In this document: positions 49,052 through 57,878 of the stretch, piece by piece
Layout of the letters: the number at the start of each line of letters is the position of its first letter
How positions within the stretch are numbered: position 1 is the first letter of the stretch
Assembly (NCBI RefSeq): GCF_016907775.1
Contig: NZ_JAFBCO010000001.1
Coordinates: 868,001-932,000 of the forward strand
DNA length: 64,000 nucleotides
Source of the DNA: Pseudoglutamicibacter cumminsii
GTDB taxonomy: Bacteria; Actinomycetota; Actinomycetes; Actinomycetales; Micrococcaceae
Reading direction: 5' to 3'
The notes under the pieces: model-generated
What the model saw: the letters and a program-made list of their open reading frames with translations, nothing else
Told to the model about the DNA's origin: nothing
Database searches by the model: none
Position numbers and translations under genes: made by a program

Positions 49052-49720
49052 TTAGCTGTCGCGTTTGAGGATCTTGCCGTTCTTGACGCCACTCTTGACG
49101 TCGATGTAGATGTCTACATCGGAGCCGCCGCCCTCTGGGTAGATCTCAACGTTCCACATGATCTGGCCTTGTTCCTCGACAACGCTGACGTCATCGAGGG
49201 AGCCTGGGGTGTCCTTGAGGGCGGTTTCGATCGCCTTGCGGATGTCGGTCTTGATCGCGTCGTATTCACGGCGGTCGTCGGCATCTGCGTTTTCGACGTC
49301 GTCGCGTTCGATGATCTTGGAACCGTCGGCAGCGATCTTAATTTCGTGGATCTTGCCGCCCTCGTAGACTTCTACTTCCCAGCCGCTCTTGTCGTCATCC
49401 CAGTCGAGGTCAACGACCTTGCCGCCGATTTCTTTTTCAGCGGTGTCGATCGCCTTGAGAGCGTTGTCCTTGCTGCCACCCTTGGTTGGGGCCGCGGCGT
49501 CGTTGTTGTCATTATTGTCGTCAGCGTCGTCAGAATCGTCCATGTCATCGCTGGTGTCTTGCGATGCCATGTCTTCAGACTCAGTGTTCTGCGTGGCTTC
49601 CTGAGTCTGCTGAGTTTCGCTCTCGTTGGAGGAGTTGTTGTCCTCCGCTGGAGTGCCACATGCGGACAAAGCCAGCGCGAGGGCAGCTACGGACGTGAGG
49701 GCTAAATGTTTCTTCTCCAT
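49052..49720 (-). CDS. PepSY-domain lipoprotein
   Basis: The 222-residue protein has a lipoprotein signal with lipobox LSAC near residue 18. An acidic, low-complexity linker of about 60 residues (Gln, Thr, Asp, Asn) follows. Two PepSY-like units come next: ALKAIDTAEKEIGGKVVDLDWDDD with YEGGKIHEIKIAADG, then AIKTDIRKAIETAL with WNVEIYPEGGGSDVDIYIDV. PepSY proteins often inhibit peptidases or sense cell-envelope components; the role here is unknown. It is convergent with thiE and probably transcribed alone. Confidence 0.88.
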   Translation of the reverse strand: MEKKHLALTSVAALALALSACGTPAEDNNSSNESETQQTQEATQNTESEDMASQDTSDDMDDSDDADDNNDNNDAAAPTKGGSKDNALKAIDTAEKEIGGKVVDLDWDDDKSGWEVEVYEGGKIHEIKIAADGSKIIERDDVENADADDRREYDAIKTDIRKAIETALKDTPGSLDDVSVVEEQGQIMWNVEIYPEGGGSDVDIYIDVKSGVKNGKILKRDS

Positions 49721-49824
49721 GGCTTAAGCCTATGCATATGTGAAAGGGGATTTCACTGATTATTTCTAAGCTATAAGCCTATTTAGGTGTTCCGCTCAAG
49801 CATGTGACACCGGGCTCCAGGCCG

Positions 49825-50349
49825 TTACGCCGTCACGAGTTCGCGGTCTCGCACCTGCGCGAGGTCGTGGAACGTCTTGCCGTGCAGCACGATCGGTTCG
49901 CCGTGGTCTTCGCCCTGGGATACAGCGTGAACCTTCAGGAGCACGATGGTGTGGTCGCCTGCCGGCACGGTGTCGTAGACCGAGGTTTCCAGCCACAGTG
50001 CAGCGCGGTCCAGGAACAGCGCGCCGGAGTCCGCCAAGGTGACGTCGAGGCCGTTGAAACGCTTGGTTTCGTCGCGGGATGCGAGCTGATAGCAGACCTC
50101 GCGATGCTCATCTGCAAGCACGGAGACGCCGAGGCGGTAGCCGTGCTTGAGGCGCTGCCACGTACGGGATTCGTTTCGGACGGAGAACGAGACGAGCGCG
50201 GGCTCATATGAGATTCCGACTGCGAAGCTCGAAGTGACCATGCCTTCGTGGCGTCCACCTACCCGCGAGCACAGGGCTGCGACCCCTACTGGGAATCGGT
50301 CGAATGCGGTACGCAGGGTTGCCTGGTCGAAAGTATGGGTCAGGGACAT
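49825..50349 (-). CDS. Flavin reductase-family protein
   Basis: The 174-residue protein has the flavin reductase-like (FMN-binding split barrel) domain: RTAFDRFPVGVAAL near residue 12, VTSSFAVGISYEPALVSFSV near 38 and LGVSVLADEHREV near 72. It reduces free FMN or FAD with NAD(P)H, usually for a separate monooxygenase. No flavin-dependent two-component oxygenase is adjacent, so its partner is unknown. AAGGA lies nine bases before the ATG. The 314-bp gap upstream (50350-50663) contains only the rplI terminator that I can identify. Confidence 0.88.
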   Translation of the reverse strand: MSLTHTFDQATLRTAFDRFPVGVAALCSRVGGRHEGMVTSSFAVGISYEPALVSFSVRNESRTWQRLKHGYRLGVSVLADEHREVCYQLASRDETKRFNGLDVTLADSGALFLDRAALWLETSVYDTVPAGDHTIVLLKVHAVSQGEDHGEPIVLHGKTFHDLAQVRDRELVTA

Positions 50350-50572
50350 GGCGATTCATCCTTCGCGGTTACGGCCGTCCTCTATGGCCGGCGCAGCTTG
50401 CCGTCGGCATTCCCGACGGCCGAATCGTCACCTGGGGCACCCCACCTACGCGAGAGGGTTGCCGACGGATTAGCCAGGGCCTAAAAATCCGTACTCATGA
50501 TTCGTGTTTTAAACGATAAGCAGTTCTGCGAGGGGCCCGCAACTGGATGTGTCGTTTAATTCATTTAATGAG

Positions 50573-50609
50573 ACGAACGCCGCCACCCTTCGCGGGTGAC
50601 GGCGTTCGT
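50573..50609 (-). terminator. Terminator of the rpsF-ssb-rpsR-rplI operon
   Basis: ACGAACGCCGCCACCC (50573-50588) pairs with GGGTGACGGCGTTCGT (50594-50609) at 15 of 16 positions around TTCGC. On the minus strand it lies about 55 bases after the rplI stop and is followed by TCTCATTAAATG, a moderately T-rich tract. It is the clearest terminator for the ribosomal operon. Confidence 0.75.
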
Positions 50610-50663
50610 TTATGCTTCAGAGTTCGTAATCTTCGAGCCTGCGCAGTGCGCTAATGCTCGGTT

Positions 50664-51125
50664 TTACTTGCCCTTTGGCGTTGCAACAACGTGCAGCGTG
50701 GTGTTCGCGAGAACGTCTTCGTGCAGGCGGACGGTGGCCTTGTAGTGGCCGGTGGTCTTGACCTGCTGTGCGATCTCGATGGTGCGCTTGTCGACCTTGC
50801 CCAGGCCCTGAGCCTCGATTGCTGCTGCAACGTCGGCCTGCTTGACGGTACCGAAGAGGCGGCCGGACTCGCCAGCGTTAACCTCGATGCGGATCTCAGC
50901 AGCCTTGAGTGCTTCAGCGATCTTCTGTGCTTCTTCGAGGTTCGCTACGCGGTGGGCCTCGCGAGCGGCCTTGATGGACTCGACGTCCTTCTCGCCACCC
51001 TTGGTCCAGATGATCGCGTAGCCGCGTGGCAGCAGGTAGTTGCGTGCGTAGCCGTCGCGTACTTCGACGATGTCGCCAGCAGCACCCAGGCCGGTTACCT
51101 CATGCGTGAGAATAAGCTTTGCCAT
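50664..51125 (-). CDS. rplI: 50S ribosomal protein L9
   Basis: The 153-residue protein begins [31 protein letters not shown], the N-terminal L9 fold that binds 23S rRNA, followed by the long connecting helix and C-terminal domain ([24 protein letters not shown]). It is the last gene of rpsF-ssb-rpsR-rplI, 23 bases behind rpsR. A terminator follows. The frame is complete and its length is normal. Confidence 0.97.
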   Translation of the reverse strand: MAKLILTHEVTGLGAAGDIVEVRDGYARNYLLPRGYAIIWTKGGEKDVESIKAAREAHRVANLEEAQKIAEALKAAEIRIEVNAGESGRLFGTVKQADVAAAIEAQGLGKVDKRTIEIAQQVKTTGHYKATVRLHEDVLANTTLHVVATPKGK

Positions 51126-51148
51126 GTTTCTTCTCTCCTCCTTCTTGC

Positions 51149-51388
51149 TTAGCCGCGGCCAGCGCCGGAGTAGGGAAGCAGAGCGACTTCGCGCGCGTTC
51201 TTGATCGCCTGAGCGATCTTGCGCTGCTCCTGCACGGACACGCCAGTTACACGACGAGCGCGGATCTTGCCGCGGTCAGAGATGAACTTGCGAAGAAGGG
51301 CGACATCTTTGTAGTCGATGACCTCGATGTCGGCGGCCTTGAGCGGGTTGGCCTTAGGCTTAGGCTTGCGAATTTCAGGCTTAGCCAT
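51149..51388 (-). CDS. rpsR: 30S ribosomal protein S18
   Basis: The 79-residue protein carries the S18 core [49 protein letters not shown]. Its basic N-terminus ([15 protein letters not shown]) is slightly longer than usual. It pairs with S6 on the 30S platform. It contains no Cys zinc motif, so it is the zinc-independent form. A perfect hairpin lies between ssb and this gene. Confidence 0.96.
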   Translation of the reverse strand: MAKPEIRKPKPKANPLKAADIEVIDYKDVALLRKFISDRGKIRARRVTGVSVQEQRKIAQAIKNAREVALLPYSGAGRG

Positions 51389-51415
51389 CGTGGAGCTCCT
51401 TAGTTTGTTTTGGAG

Positions 51416-51435
51416 CCCGCAGTTTTAGCTGCGGG
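51416..51435 (-). promoter_or_regulatory. Perfect hairpin between ssb and rpsR
   Basis: On the minus strand CCCGCAG-CTAAAA-CTGCGGG forms a perfect seven-base stem 22 bases after the ssb stop and about 30 bases before rpsR. It may be an attenuator, an RNA processing site or a stabilising element that tunes S18 and L9 against SSB. Confidence 0.5.
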
Positions 51436-51457
51436 ATGGATGTTGGATTGGAACGAT

Positions 51458-52045
51458 TTAGAACGGTGGTGCGGACTGGCCAGGGTTTGCACCCCAGTCG
51501 CTTGAGCCGCCAGAGTTACCCCACGGGTCGTTAGCTGGAGATTGCTGAGGTGCTCCCCAGTCTCCGCCGCCGCCCTGGGACTGCTGCTGGCCGCCGAAGC
51601 CGCCACCTTGGTTGCCGCCACCAAAACCGCCGCCGGTGTTGCCACCGAAGCCGCCTTGATTGCCGCCACCGCCGCCTCCACGCTGATTGCGGGAGACCTG
51701 CGCGGTTGCGTAGCGCAGGGCCGGGCCGACCTCGTCGACCTCGAGTTCCCATGCGGTACGGCGGTTGCCGTTCTGATCGTCATAGCTGCGGGCACGCAGA
51801 CGACCCTGGGCGATGACGCGCATACCCTTGGTCAGCGATTCCGCCACGTTTTCGGCGTGTTCGCGCCATACGCTGCAACGCATGAAGAGAGCTTCGCCGT
51901 CTTTGAACTCGTTAGTCTGACGGTCGAAGAGGCGAGGAGTCGAAGCGATCGTGAAGTTCGCTACCGCGGCACCAGATGGCGTGAAGCGCAGTTCTGGATC
52001 GGCGGTGAGGTTACCCACCACGGTGATGATGGTTTCTCCAGCCAT
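51458..52045 (-). CDS. ssb: Single-stranded DNA-binding protein
   Basis: The 195-residue protein has an N-terminal OB fold (residues 1-110: [56 protein letters not shown]). A Gly/Gln/Asn-rich disordered linker follows. The C-terminal tip is ...NPGQSAPPF, a variant of the usual acidic DDDxPF tip: it has PPF but lacks the preceding Asp cluster. It coats single-stranded DNA in replication and repair. It lies between rpsF and rpsR, as in other bacteria. Confidence 0.96.
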   Translation of the reverse strand: MAGETIITVVGNLTADPELRFTPSGAAVANFTIASTPRLFDRQTNEFKDGEALFMRCSVWREHAENVAESLTKGMRVIAQGRLRARSYDDQNGNRRTAWELEVDEVGPALRYATAQVSRNQRGGGGGGNQGGFGGNTGGGFGGGNQGGGFGGQQQSQGGGGDWGAPQQSPANDPWGNSGGSSDWGANPGQSAPPF

Positions 52046-52097
52046 GTTTCCCCCTAGCTTGAAGCGTTAAACGTGGTTGTGCCCGCGTAGGACGCGC

Positions 52098-52397
52098 TTA
52101 CTTGATGCGCTGGTCCTCTGGGCGGATGATCTTGGTGCGCATGATGGACTCGTTGAGGCCCAAAACACGGTCAAGCTCGGATGCGGTCTGTGGCTCAGCG
52201 GTGAAGTTAACCACTGCGTAGATGGCCTCAGCCTTCTTGTTGATCTCGTAGGCCATGCGGCGACGACCCCAGATGTCGATGTTCTCGACGGTTCCGCCGT
52301 CCTTGGTTACGACCTCGAGGAACTTGTTGAGCGTCGGTTCAACGGTGCGCTCGTCGACCTCGGGGTCAACCAGCAGCATCAGTTCGTAGTTACGCAA
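52098..52397 (-). CDS. rpsF: 30S ribosomal protein S6 (TTG start)
   Basis: The 99-residue protein begins [21 protein letters not shown], matching the normal S6 N-terminus, and continues [26 protein letters not shown]. The start is TTG at 52397: AAAGGAGGTG lies nine bases upstream and no ATG or GTG is in frame nearby. A longer frame to 52511 would place the ribosome-binding site inside the gene. S6 binds S18. It is the first gene of the ribosomal/ssb operon. Confidence 0.93.
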   Translation of the reverse strand: MRNYELMLLVDPEVDERTVEPTLNKFLEVVTKDGGTVENIDIWGRRRMAYEINKKAEAIYAVVNFTAEPQTASELDRVLGLNESIMRTKIIRPEDQRIK

Positions 52398-52426
52398 GTG
52401 AACCCACCTCCTTTGGACATGAAACG

Positions 52427-52445
52427 GGCACGGTCTTTCCGTACC
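52427..52445 (-). promoter_or_regulatory. Hairpin in the rpsF leader, possible S6:S18 autoregulatory element
   Basis: On the minus strand GGTACGG-AAAGA-CCGTGCC forms a seven-base stem with one G-U pair, about 30 bases before the TTG start. Many bacteria have an S6:S18-binding RNA motif in this leader. I cannot confirm that motif by eye. Confidence 0.3.
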
Positions 52446-52590
52446 AGGAGGTTCTATTGCGGTATCCCCTGCCCTGCATGTGAGGGCGTCCAGGCCTGCC
52501 GGAACACACATGACAATGCGGTTGCCAGCAAAACTTGATAGAGGACAACAGAACCAGTCTACCCATAGTCCGGGTGAGGACGTAATCCCC

Positions 52591-52599
52591 TGTGGATAA
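52591..52599 (-). other. Single DnaA-box-like sequence upstream of rpsF
   Basis: TGTGGATAA is a perfect match to the DnaA box (as its complement) about 194 bp before the rpsF start. It could make the ssb operon DnaA-sensitive or be chance. No gene is visible in 52398-52662. Confidence 0.3.
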
Positions 52600-52662
52600 G
52601 CTCACTCTGGCAGAGGCCGCTCACGACGGCTCGGTGCGGCACTCAGTGATAGAACACGGTGT

Positions 52663-54852
52663 CTAGAACAAACGCTCGGGCAAGCGGCGTTCCATGACGG
52701 GAATCAAGCTCTTGAGGTACGTGTCACCGACGTGGTTGCCGTCGCGGTAGATCAGCGAGTTACCAGCAACTACCGGGCACGTGTCCTTGGTGCAGAAGTG
52801 ATCGCTCAGGTCCATGACGTAGATGTCATCGAACCGCTGTGCGGCTTCGATCGCCGGATCATCGAGCAGTCCCTTCTCGACGGTGAAATCACACACCCCA
52901 GGACGGTCCATGTTTTCGGAAACACATGTGCGCGGCCGAGGAGTGTTCTTGTTGGTAGGCGGAATCGGGGTGTCCCGAACCACCACGAGCTGCGCTCCGC
53001 TCTTCTGCAGTTCCTTAAACGTCCGCTCGTAACCATCCACAGCATCGCCGCGGAAGGTTGAACCTGAGTAGTTTTGCGTGATGATCACGTCAGGCTCGTC
53101 TTCAAGAACCTGTTCGATCGACTTCTTATTCGGTTCAACACAGCGCTCTTCAGGGTCAACGAGCTTCCGCGGTTCAAGCGACATCGGGCACGAAGCCTTG
53201 GTGTACGTGATGATGCGCCAATCGTGCTCCTGAGCCATTTCCTCGAGCGCGGGGACCAGCATCTGAGAATGTGAATCCCCCATGACAGCCACCGTCTTCT
53301 GACCGTCTTCTTTACCCTTGACGCAGCGCGGAGTGGACGTCTCGGTTGCGCTTGGGAAACAGTCATCCGCCGAGGTTGTATCAAACTCAGCTTCCAACGG
53401 TACCGGTGTGATCGCCGAACCATACGGCAGTGCCGGCGGGAGCTCATCTGCACGCTCCTCGTCCACGACCAACCGGCCGCCCGGGCTCTCCGGATCCCCC
53501 GCATCGAGCTTTTCATCCTCAGCCTTTGTGACCAGCGGATCCCAGGCGCCAGCACCAAACCCAGGCTTTTCGGCCTTCAACAGCTCTGCCGCGAGCTGCC
53601 TCTGCTCCTTAATGAACGCATCGATGCGCGCAGTCGGGGCAAACGCCACCGCAACCGCAACGATCGTCGCAACCCCGCCGGCAATCCACGCCGGCAGCGG
53701 CGAAACCTTCAAACGCTTCCACCGCCGCACCGGCTCCTCAACGAAACGCCACGAAAGGTGAGCAAACACAAGCGAAACCAACACGAGAATGACCGCTTGC
53801 CACCAGTACGGCTTGTGGCCAACGATCTGCACGAAAACCATGAACACCGGCCAATGCCACAAGTACAGCGAAAATGAGATCTTGCCGACCCACTGCACCG
53901 GCGCCCAATCAACCAGCCAGTTGAGCGAAAGCGGGCCGCTCGTACGGCCCGCGATAATCACCACTGCGGCACCCACAACGGGAACAAGCGCCGTCACACC
54001 AGGGAACGGCGTTTCCTGCGTGTAGGCGAAAATCGACCAGCACATCGCCGCCAACCCCGCCAGCGCGAGCAGCGAGCGCCACGAAACGCCTCCGGCTACC
54101 CGTTGTCTGCGGCCCGGATCATCCTTGAGGATGTGCGGCGCCAGAGCCGCAATCATGCCGCCCGAGGCGAGCTCCCACACGCGAGTGGTCGTGACAAAAT
54201 ACGCCGCCGGATCGCTCGAACGAACCTGAAATTCAGCCCACGCAAGCGAGGAGACGATCACTGCCGAGAACAGGATCGTCGCGTAGGCTCGCAAAGACAG
54301 CTTGGTGCGACGAGCCAGCCAGATCGCCACAACCACGATCAGCGGCCACACAACATAGAACTGCTCTTCAACGCTGAGTGACCAGTAGTGCTGGAACGCG
54401 GTCGGAGCGTTGTCCTCAGCCAGATAGTCCACGGAATCGAAGGCCAGGACCCAGTTGACGACGCTCAACAGACTCGCGATGCCCTCGCGAGATATCTGTT
54501 TCCACTGTTCTAAAGGCCACCAGATGAACGTCGCGATGATGATCGCGCCAGCCGTGACCGTAGCCGCCGGCATGATGCGCCGAATCCGAGCAGCCCAGAA
54601 CTCGGCAAGATTGATCTTGCCGTGCGTTTCTGCATCACGCAGAAGCTTCGACGTGATCAGGAAACCTGAGATCACAAAGAAGATATCGACGCCAACAAAA
54701 CCACCCGGGGCAGTTTCTGGGTGGAAATGCCATGCAACAACCGCGAGAACAGCAATCGCACGTAGCGCTTGAACCTCCGGAAGGAACTTCCTAGGTTGCG
54801 CGCTGCGCGTGCGATCGCTGCCTCCGCGCGTGGATGTGCCGTTGTGGGACAT
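52663..54852 (-). CDS. OafA-type O-acyltransferase with C-terminal SGNH domain
   Basis: The 729-residue protein has an acyltransferase-3 membrane domain (residues 22-390) with the start motif FLPEVQALRAIAVLAVVAWHF, VDIFFVISGFLI and YWSLSVEEQFY. A linker follows, then an extracytoplasmic SGNH domain (about 510-729) with GDSHSQM near 530 and a terminal RDGNHVGDTYL catalytic Asp/His. Such proteins O-acetylate cell-surface glycans. The sialic acid/glycan locus 3 kb away makes surface polysaccharide a plausible acceptor, but peptidoglycan or another glycan is equally possible. It is downstream of the aminopeptidase on the same strand. Confidence 0.93.
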   Translation of the reverse strand: MSHNGTSTRGGSDRTRSAQPRKFLPEVQALRAIAVLAVVAWHFHPETAPGGFVGVDIFFVISGFLITSKLLRDAETHGKINLAEFWAARIRRIMPAATVTAGAIIIATFIWWPLEQWKQISREGIASLLSVVNWVLAFDSVDYLAEDNAPTAFQHYWSLSVEEQFYVVWPLIVVVAIWLARRTKLSLRAYATILFSAVIVSSLAWAEFQVRSSDPAAYFVTTTRVWELASGGMIAALAPHILKDDPGRRQRVAGGVSWRSLLALAGLAAMCWSIFAYTQETPFPGVTALVPVVGAAVVIIAGRTSGPLSLNWLVDWAPVQWVGKISFSLYLWHWPVFMVFVQIVGHKPYWWQAVILVLVSLVFAHLSWRFVEEPVRRWKRLKVSPLPAWIAGGVATIVAVAVAFAPTARIDAFIKEQRQLAAELLKAEKPGFGAGAWDPLVTKAEDEKLDAGDPESPGGRLVVDEERADELPPALPYGSAITPVPLEAEFDTTSADDCFPSATETSTPRCVKGKEDGQKTVAVMGDSHSQMLVPALEEMAQEHDWRIITYTKASCPMSLEPRKLVDPEERCVEPNKKSIEQVLEDEPDVIITQNYSGSTFRGDAVDGYERTFKELQKSGAQLVVVRDTPIPPTNKNTPRPRTCVSENMDRPGVCDFTVEKGLLDDPAIEAAQRFDDIYVMDLSDHFCTKDTCPVVAGNSLIYRDGNHVGDTYLKSLIPVMERRLPERLF

Positions 54853-54948
54853 GCAGGGGATTACATCACGTCTTAATCCTCATCTCCAGAACTGGAAACG
54901 ACTTAAAAGTAAACGCAGATGAGATGCCCAGGAAACGTTGACGCTAAA

Positions 54949-56235
54949 CTACGCCGTGTAAAAGACCTTCGCGACCTTGGACAGGTCATGCAGATCGCTC
55001 ACGCCAGCGAGTTCGCGGGCCGAGTGCATCGACAGAATCGGGATACCCACGTCAACTGTGCGGATGCCCAGGCGGGTCGCCGCGATCGGGCCGATCGTCG
55101 AACCACACGGGATGTTGTTATTCGACACGAACTCTTGGCTCTCAACCCCCGCCTCGCGGCACCAGCCAGCCCACGCGGCAGCACCCACTGCATCGGTCGC
55201 ATACCGCTGATTAGCGTTGATCTTCAAGATCGGACCCGAACCCAAAAGCGGCTTGACCACCGGATCATGATGCCCCGCATAGTTCGGGTGGATCGAGTGC
55301 CCCACATCAGAAGACACGTGCCAGGATTCCGCGTACGCCCGCGCCTGCTCCTCGGCCGAGGCGCCCAAGCCCGCGTAGATACGGTTCAAAACATCCTCAA
55401 GGAACGGACCAGCCGCACCCGAGCGCGAAGCCGAACCGAGCTCTTCGTGGTCGAAAGCCGCGAACATCGCGATCCGCTCAGCATCTTCGCTCACGCCTGC
55501 CTCGGCGGCCTCACCCAGCGCAACACAACCCGCGTGCACGGAAGCCAAGTTATCCAGACGGCCTGCCGCGAAAAACGCCTTGTCCTTACCGAACGCCTGG
55601 CCACGCGCCGAATCCGCAACCACCGCATCGAACCCATCGATCTGCTCAGGATCAACGCCAGCAGACGCCGCGAGCTCAGCCAACAGGTCATGCTCGGTCG
55701 GAACACCCAGGCCCCACACGGGCTGAGTCTGAACCTGCTTATCCAACGCAAGCTTCTCGTTTACGCCGCGATCCAGGTGGACGGCCAGTTGCGGCAAACG
55801 CAACAACGCGCCTGTATCCGCCAAAACCACAGAGCCGTCGCGCATCGCCAAGCGGCCAGCAAGACGCAACTCACGGTCCAGCCACGAGTTCAGAAGCGGG
55901 CCACCGTAAATCTCAACGCCGGCCTGCAACCAACCGTGGTTACCCGTGGTCGGCTTCGGCTTGAGCTTGAAACCCGGCGAATCCGTGTGCCCACCAAAAA
56001 TATTCGACGGCGTGGTCGGCCCAGCGTTTGCGGGCACCGTCCACGCGATGACCGCGCCGTCGCGCACCACCACGAACTTGCCGCCACGCTGCGCCGGCCA
56101 TTCGTCATGTTCAGCTAGCCGCGTGAAACCCTGCGCTTCCAGACGGCGAGCGCTTTCCTCCACCGCGTGATAGCTCGAAGGGGACGCATCAATAAAATCC
56201 GCGAGATCCTCTACATACGTCAACGCTTCAGTCAT
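54949..56235 (-). CDS. M18-family aminopeptidase
   Basis: The 428-residue protein matches M18 aspartyl aminopeptidases (ApeB/DAP type), with the zinc-site segments NIFGGHTDSPGFKLKP near residue 78, FAAFDHEELGSASRSGAAGPFL near 260, and SSDVGHSIHPNYAGHHDPV near 310. It removes N-terminal acidic or neutral residues from peptides in the cytoplasm. The ATG overlaps the stop of the GT87-like gene by four bases, so the two are coupled. Confidence 0.94.
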   Translation of the reverse strand: MTEALTYVEDLADFIDASPSSYHAVEESARRLEAQGFTRLAEHDEWPAQRGGKFVVVRDGAVIAWTVPANAGPTTPSNIFGGHTDSPGFKLKPKPTTGNHGWLQAGVEIYGGPLLNSWLDRELRLAGRLAMRDGSVVLADTGALLRLPQLAVHLDRGVNEKLALDKQVQTQPVWGLGVPTEHDLLAELAASAGVDPEQIDGFDAVVADSARGQAFGKDKAFFAAGRLDNLASVHAGCVALGEAAEAGVSEDAERIAMFAAFDHEELGSASRSGAAGPFLEDVLNRIYAGLGASAEEQARAYAESWHVSSDVGHSIHPNYAGHHDPVVKPLLGSGPILKINANQRYATDAVGAAAWAGWCREAGVESQEFVSNNNIPCGSTIGPIAATRLGIRTVDVGIPILSMHSARELAGVSDLHDLSKVAKVFYTA

Positions 56236-57761
56236 GACTCTCCTTTGTGCGCTGGAAGGGTTTCACTCTCTTTAGTATGGCTTGCCGGAGCCCCTACGCC
56301 AGCATGAGCCCCCGCCGAATCTTCAGATGCCGATGCGGTGGCACGGTCGGTAGCGGTGCGCGAAGCTGGTTCTGGGCTTGCGAACAAGCCGCCCAGCGGA
56401 TCATCCAAACCGACCCGCCGCACAGGGTCCTCATCCGGCTGGAAAATGCACCGGATTACAAGGAGCATCAGGGCCCCTAGCGAGACGATGTGACCCAGAA
56501 CCGCGAGGCTGAAAATCCAATCCGGGAAGAATCCGCTCGTCTTATCCGGGCCAGTCATCGAATACAGGCGCATCCAGATCGCAACGAAATGCAGAACCTC
56601 AAACAACTGCCACACGAGGAGGGCGCGCCACCGTGGGTACGCGAGCACAGCGAGCGGAACCAGCCACATCACAAACTGCGGCGAATACACCTTGCCGATC
56701 AACACGAACATCGCGATGATCAAAAACGCGAGCTGGGCAACACGCGGCCTGCGTGGGGCAACCAGCCCCAGCATCAAAACGAACAGGCACCAGCAGCCAA
56801 AGAAAATGATGCCGAGAACCGAGATCGCATCTGCCGTCACCACAAGCTCGGGAGCCACGCTGCCAACCGTCATGTTCCACAGCTCCCACGTCGAGGAGAA
56901 ACCCGCGCCACGGTCGGACGAGAACGTGTAGAAAACAGCCCAGCGTTTCGCATCAATCAAGATCACCGGCAGGTTGACCACAAGCCAACCGATCGCGGCA
57001 CCACCCGTGATCTTGCCGAAAACCTGCCAACGGCGCGTGCGCCACGCCAGCGTGAAAAAGGCTCCAAGTAGTAACAGCGGGAACAGCTTCACTGCGCCGC
57101 CGATACCAATCAGGATCCCGCCGAGCCACGGATGTTCACGCGCAATCGCGAGCAAACCCGTGACCATGAGAGCCACCGCCCACATGTCCCAGTTGACCGT
57201 CAGCGCGAGGATGATCGCAGGGGAGAGAGCAACCATCGCGGCATCCCAGATGCGCCGAGAACTCATCTTCGCAACCGCGATCACCACGATCGCCCACAAG
57301 ACCACCGCGAAGAACGCGTTGATATCGAAGTAGAGGAGCACCTGATCGCGGTGCTCGAGCGAACGCGGAACGAGGAACGCAAGGGCCGAAGCGATGATGG
57401 CCATACCCGCCGGATACTCAAACGGAGTCTGCGCTGCATCGAACGGCGCGAGCGGCGTCTCAGCGAAACCGCGGGCACCCCACAACGCCGTCCAGTCCGA
57501 ATAGCACATACCTATATAGCGGTACGGATCAGCCCAGCCGTTAACGCGACATGTGGTCTTCGTGAAGATCGCGATCACACCCGCAACCGCAACCATAACC
57601 AACAAGACCCGTTCAATGCGCCAAAACCCAGGAGAGACTACGCCTGGGGCTGTTCGCCGACCTAGCGGTCCTCCGATCGCACCCACCAAAGACTTCGCGA
57701 CGGCGTCGTTGCGGCTCGGCACCGTGACGCGCAACGGCCCCTTTTTTGCTCCCTTAGTCAT
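56232..57761 (-). CDS. GT87-like polytopic membrane protein (probable polyprenyl-phosphate glycosyltransferase)
   Basis: The 509-residue protein has about 11 hydrophobic segments and a Pro/Ala/Ser-rich C-terminal tail. The segment TPFEYPAGMAII near residue 112 and VNWDMWAVALMVTGLLAIAREHPWLGG near 190-215 match the GT87 (DUF2029) family of actinobacterial mannosyl- and arabinosyltransferases. A relative of this type lies near rpsF in mycobacteria, which supports the call. It would add a sugar from a lipid carrier on the outer membrane face; the acceptor is unknown. It is coupled to the aminopeptidase gene by four bases. Confidence 0.8.
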   Translation of the reverse strand: MTKGAKKGPLRVTVPSRNDAVAKSLVGAIGGPLGRRTAPGVVSPGFWRIERVLLVMVAVAGVIAIFTKTTCRVNGWADPYRYIGMCYSDWTALWGARGFAETPLAPFDAAQTPFEYPAGMAIIASALAFLVPRSLEHRDQVLLYFDINAFFAVVLWAIVVIAVAKMSSRRIWDAAMVALSPAIILALTVNWDMWAVALMVTGLLAIAREHPWLGGILIGIGGAVKLFPLLLLGAFFTLAWRTRRWQVFGKITGGAAIGWLVVNLPVILIDAKRWAVFYTFSSDRGAGFSSTWELWNMTVGSVAPELVVTADAISVLGIIFFGCWCLFVLMLGLVAPRRPRVAQLAFLIIAMFVLIGKVYSPQFVMWLVPLAVLAYPRWRALLVWQLFEVLHFVAIWMRLYSMTGPDKTSGFFPDWIFSLAVLGHIVSLGALMLLVIRCIFQPDEDPVRRVGLDDPLGGLFASPEPASRTATDRATASASEDSAGAHAGVGAPASHTKESETLPAHKGES

Positions 57762-57865
57762 GCGTCCAAGCCTACGTTGAGGTGGTTAATTTAGTGTTCA
57801 CCGTGGCCGCTATCGGGTTCATTTAGTATTCACGTCGATCACGGCCTATGGACACATCCCGCTCT

Positions 57866-57871
57866 TACCTT
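57866..57871 (+). promoter_or_regulatory. Candidate -10 element of the CMP-sialate synthetase gene (leaderless geometry)
   Basis: TACCTT (TAnnnT) lies exactly seven bases before GTG 57879. No Shine-Dalgarno is visible. A clear -35 element at normal spacing is not evident. Confidence 0.35.
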
Positions 57872-57878
57872 GGCATAT

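Noticed and set aside
50350-50663. Small gene or RNA between the flavin reductase and rplI genes
   Set aside because: Apart from the terminator hairpin and a GTTTTAAAC palindrome near 50507, I see no start with a ribosome-binding site or a recognisable RNA.
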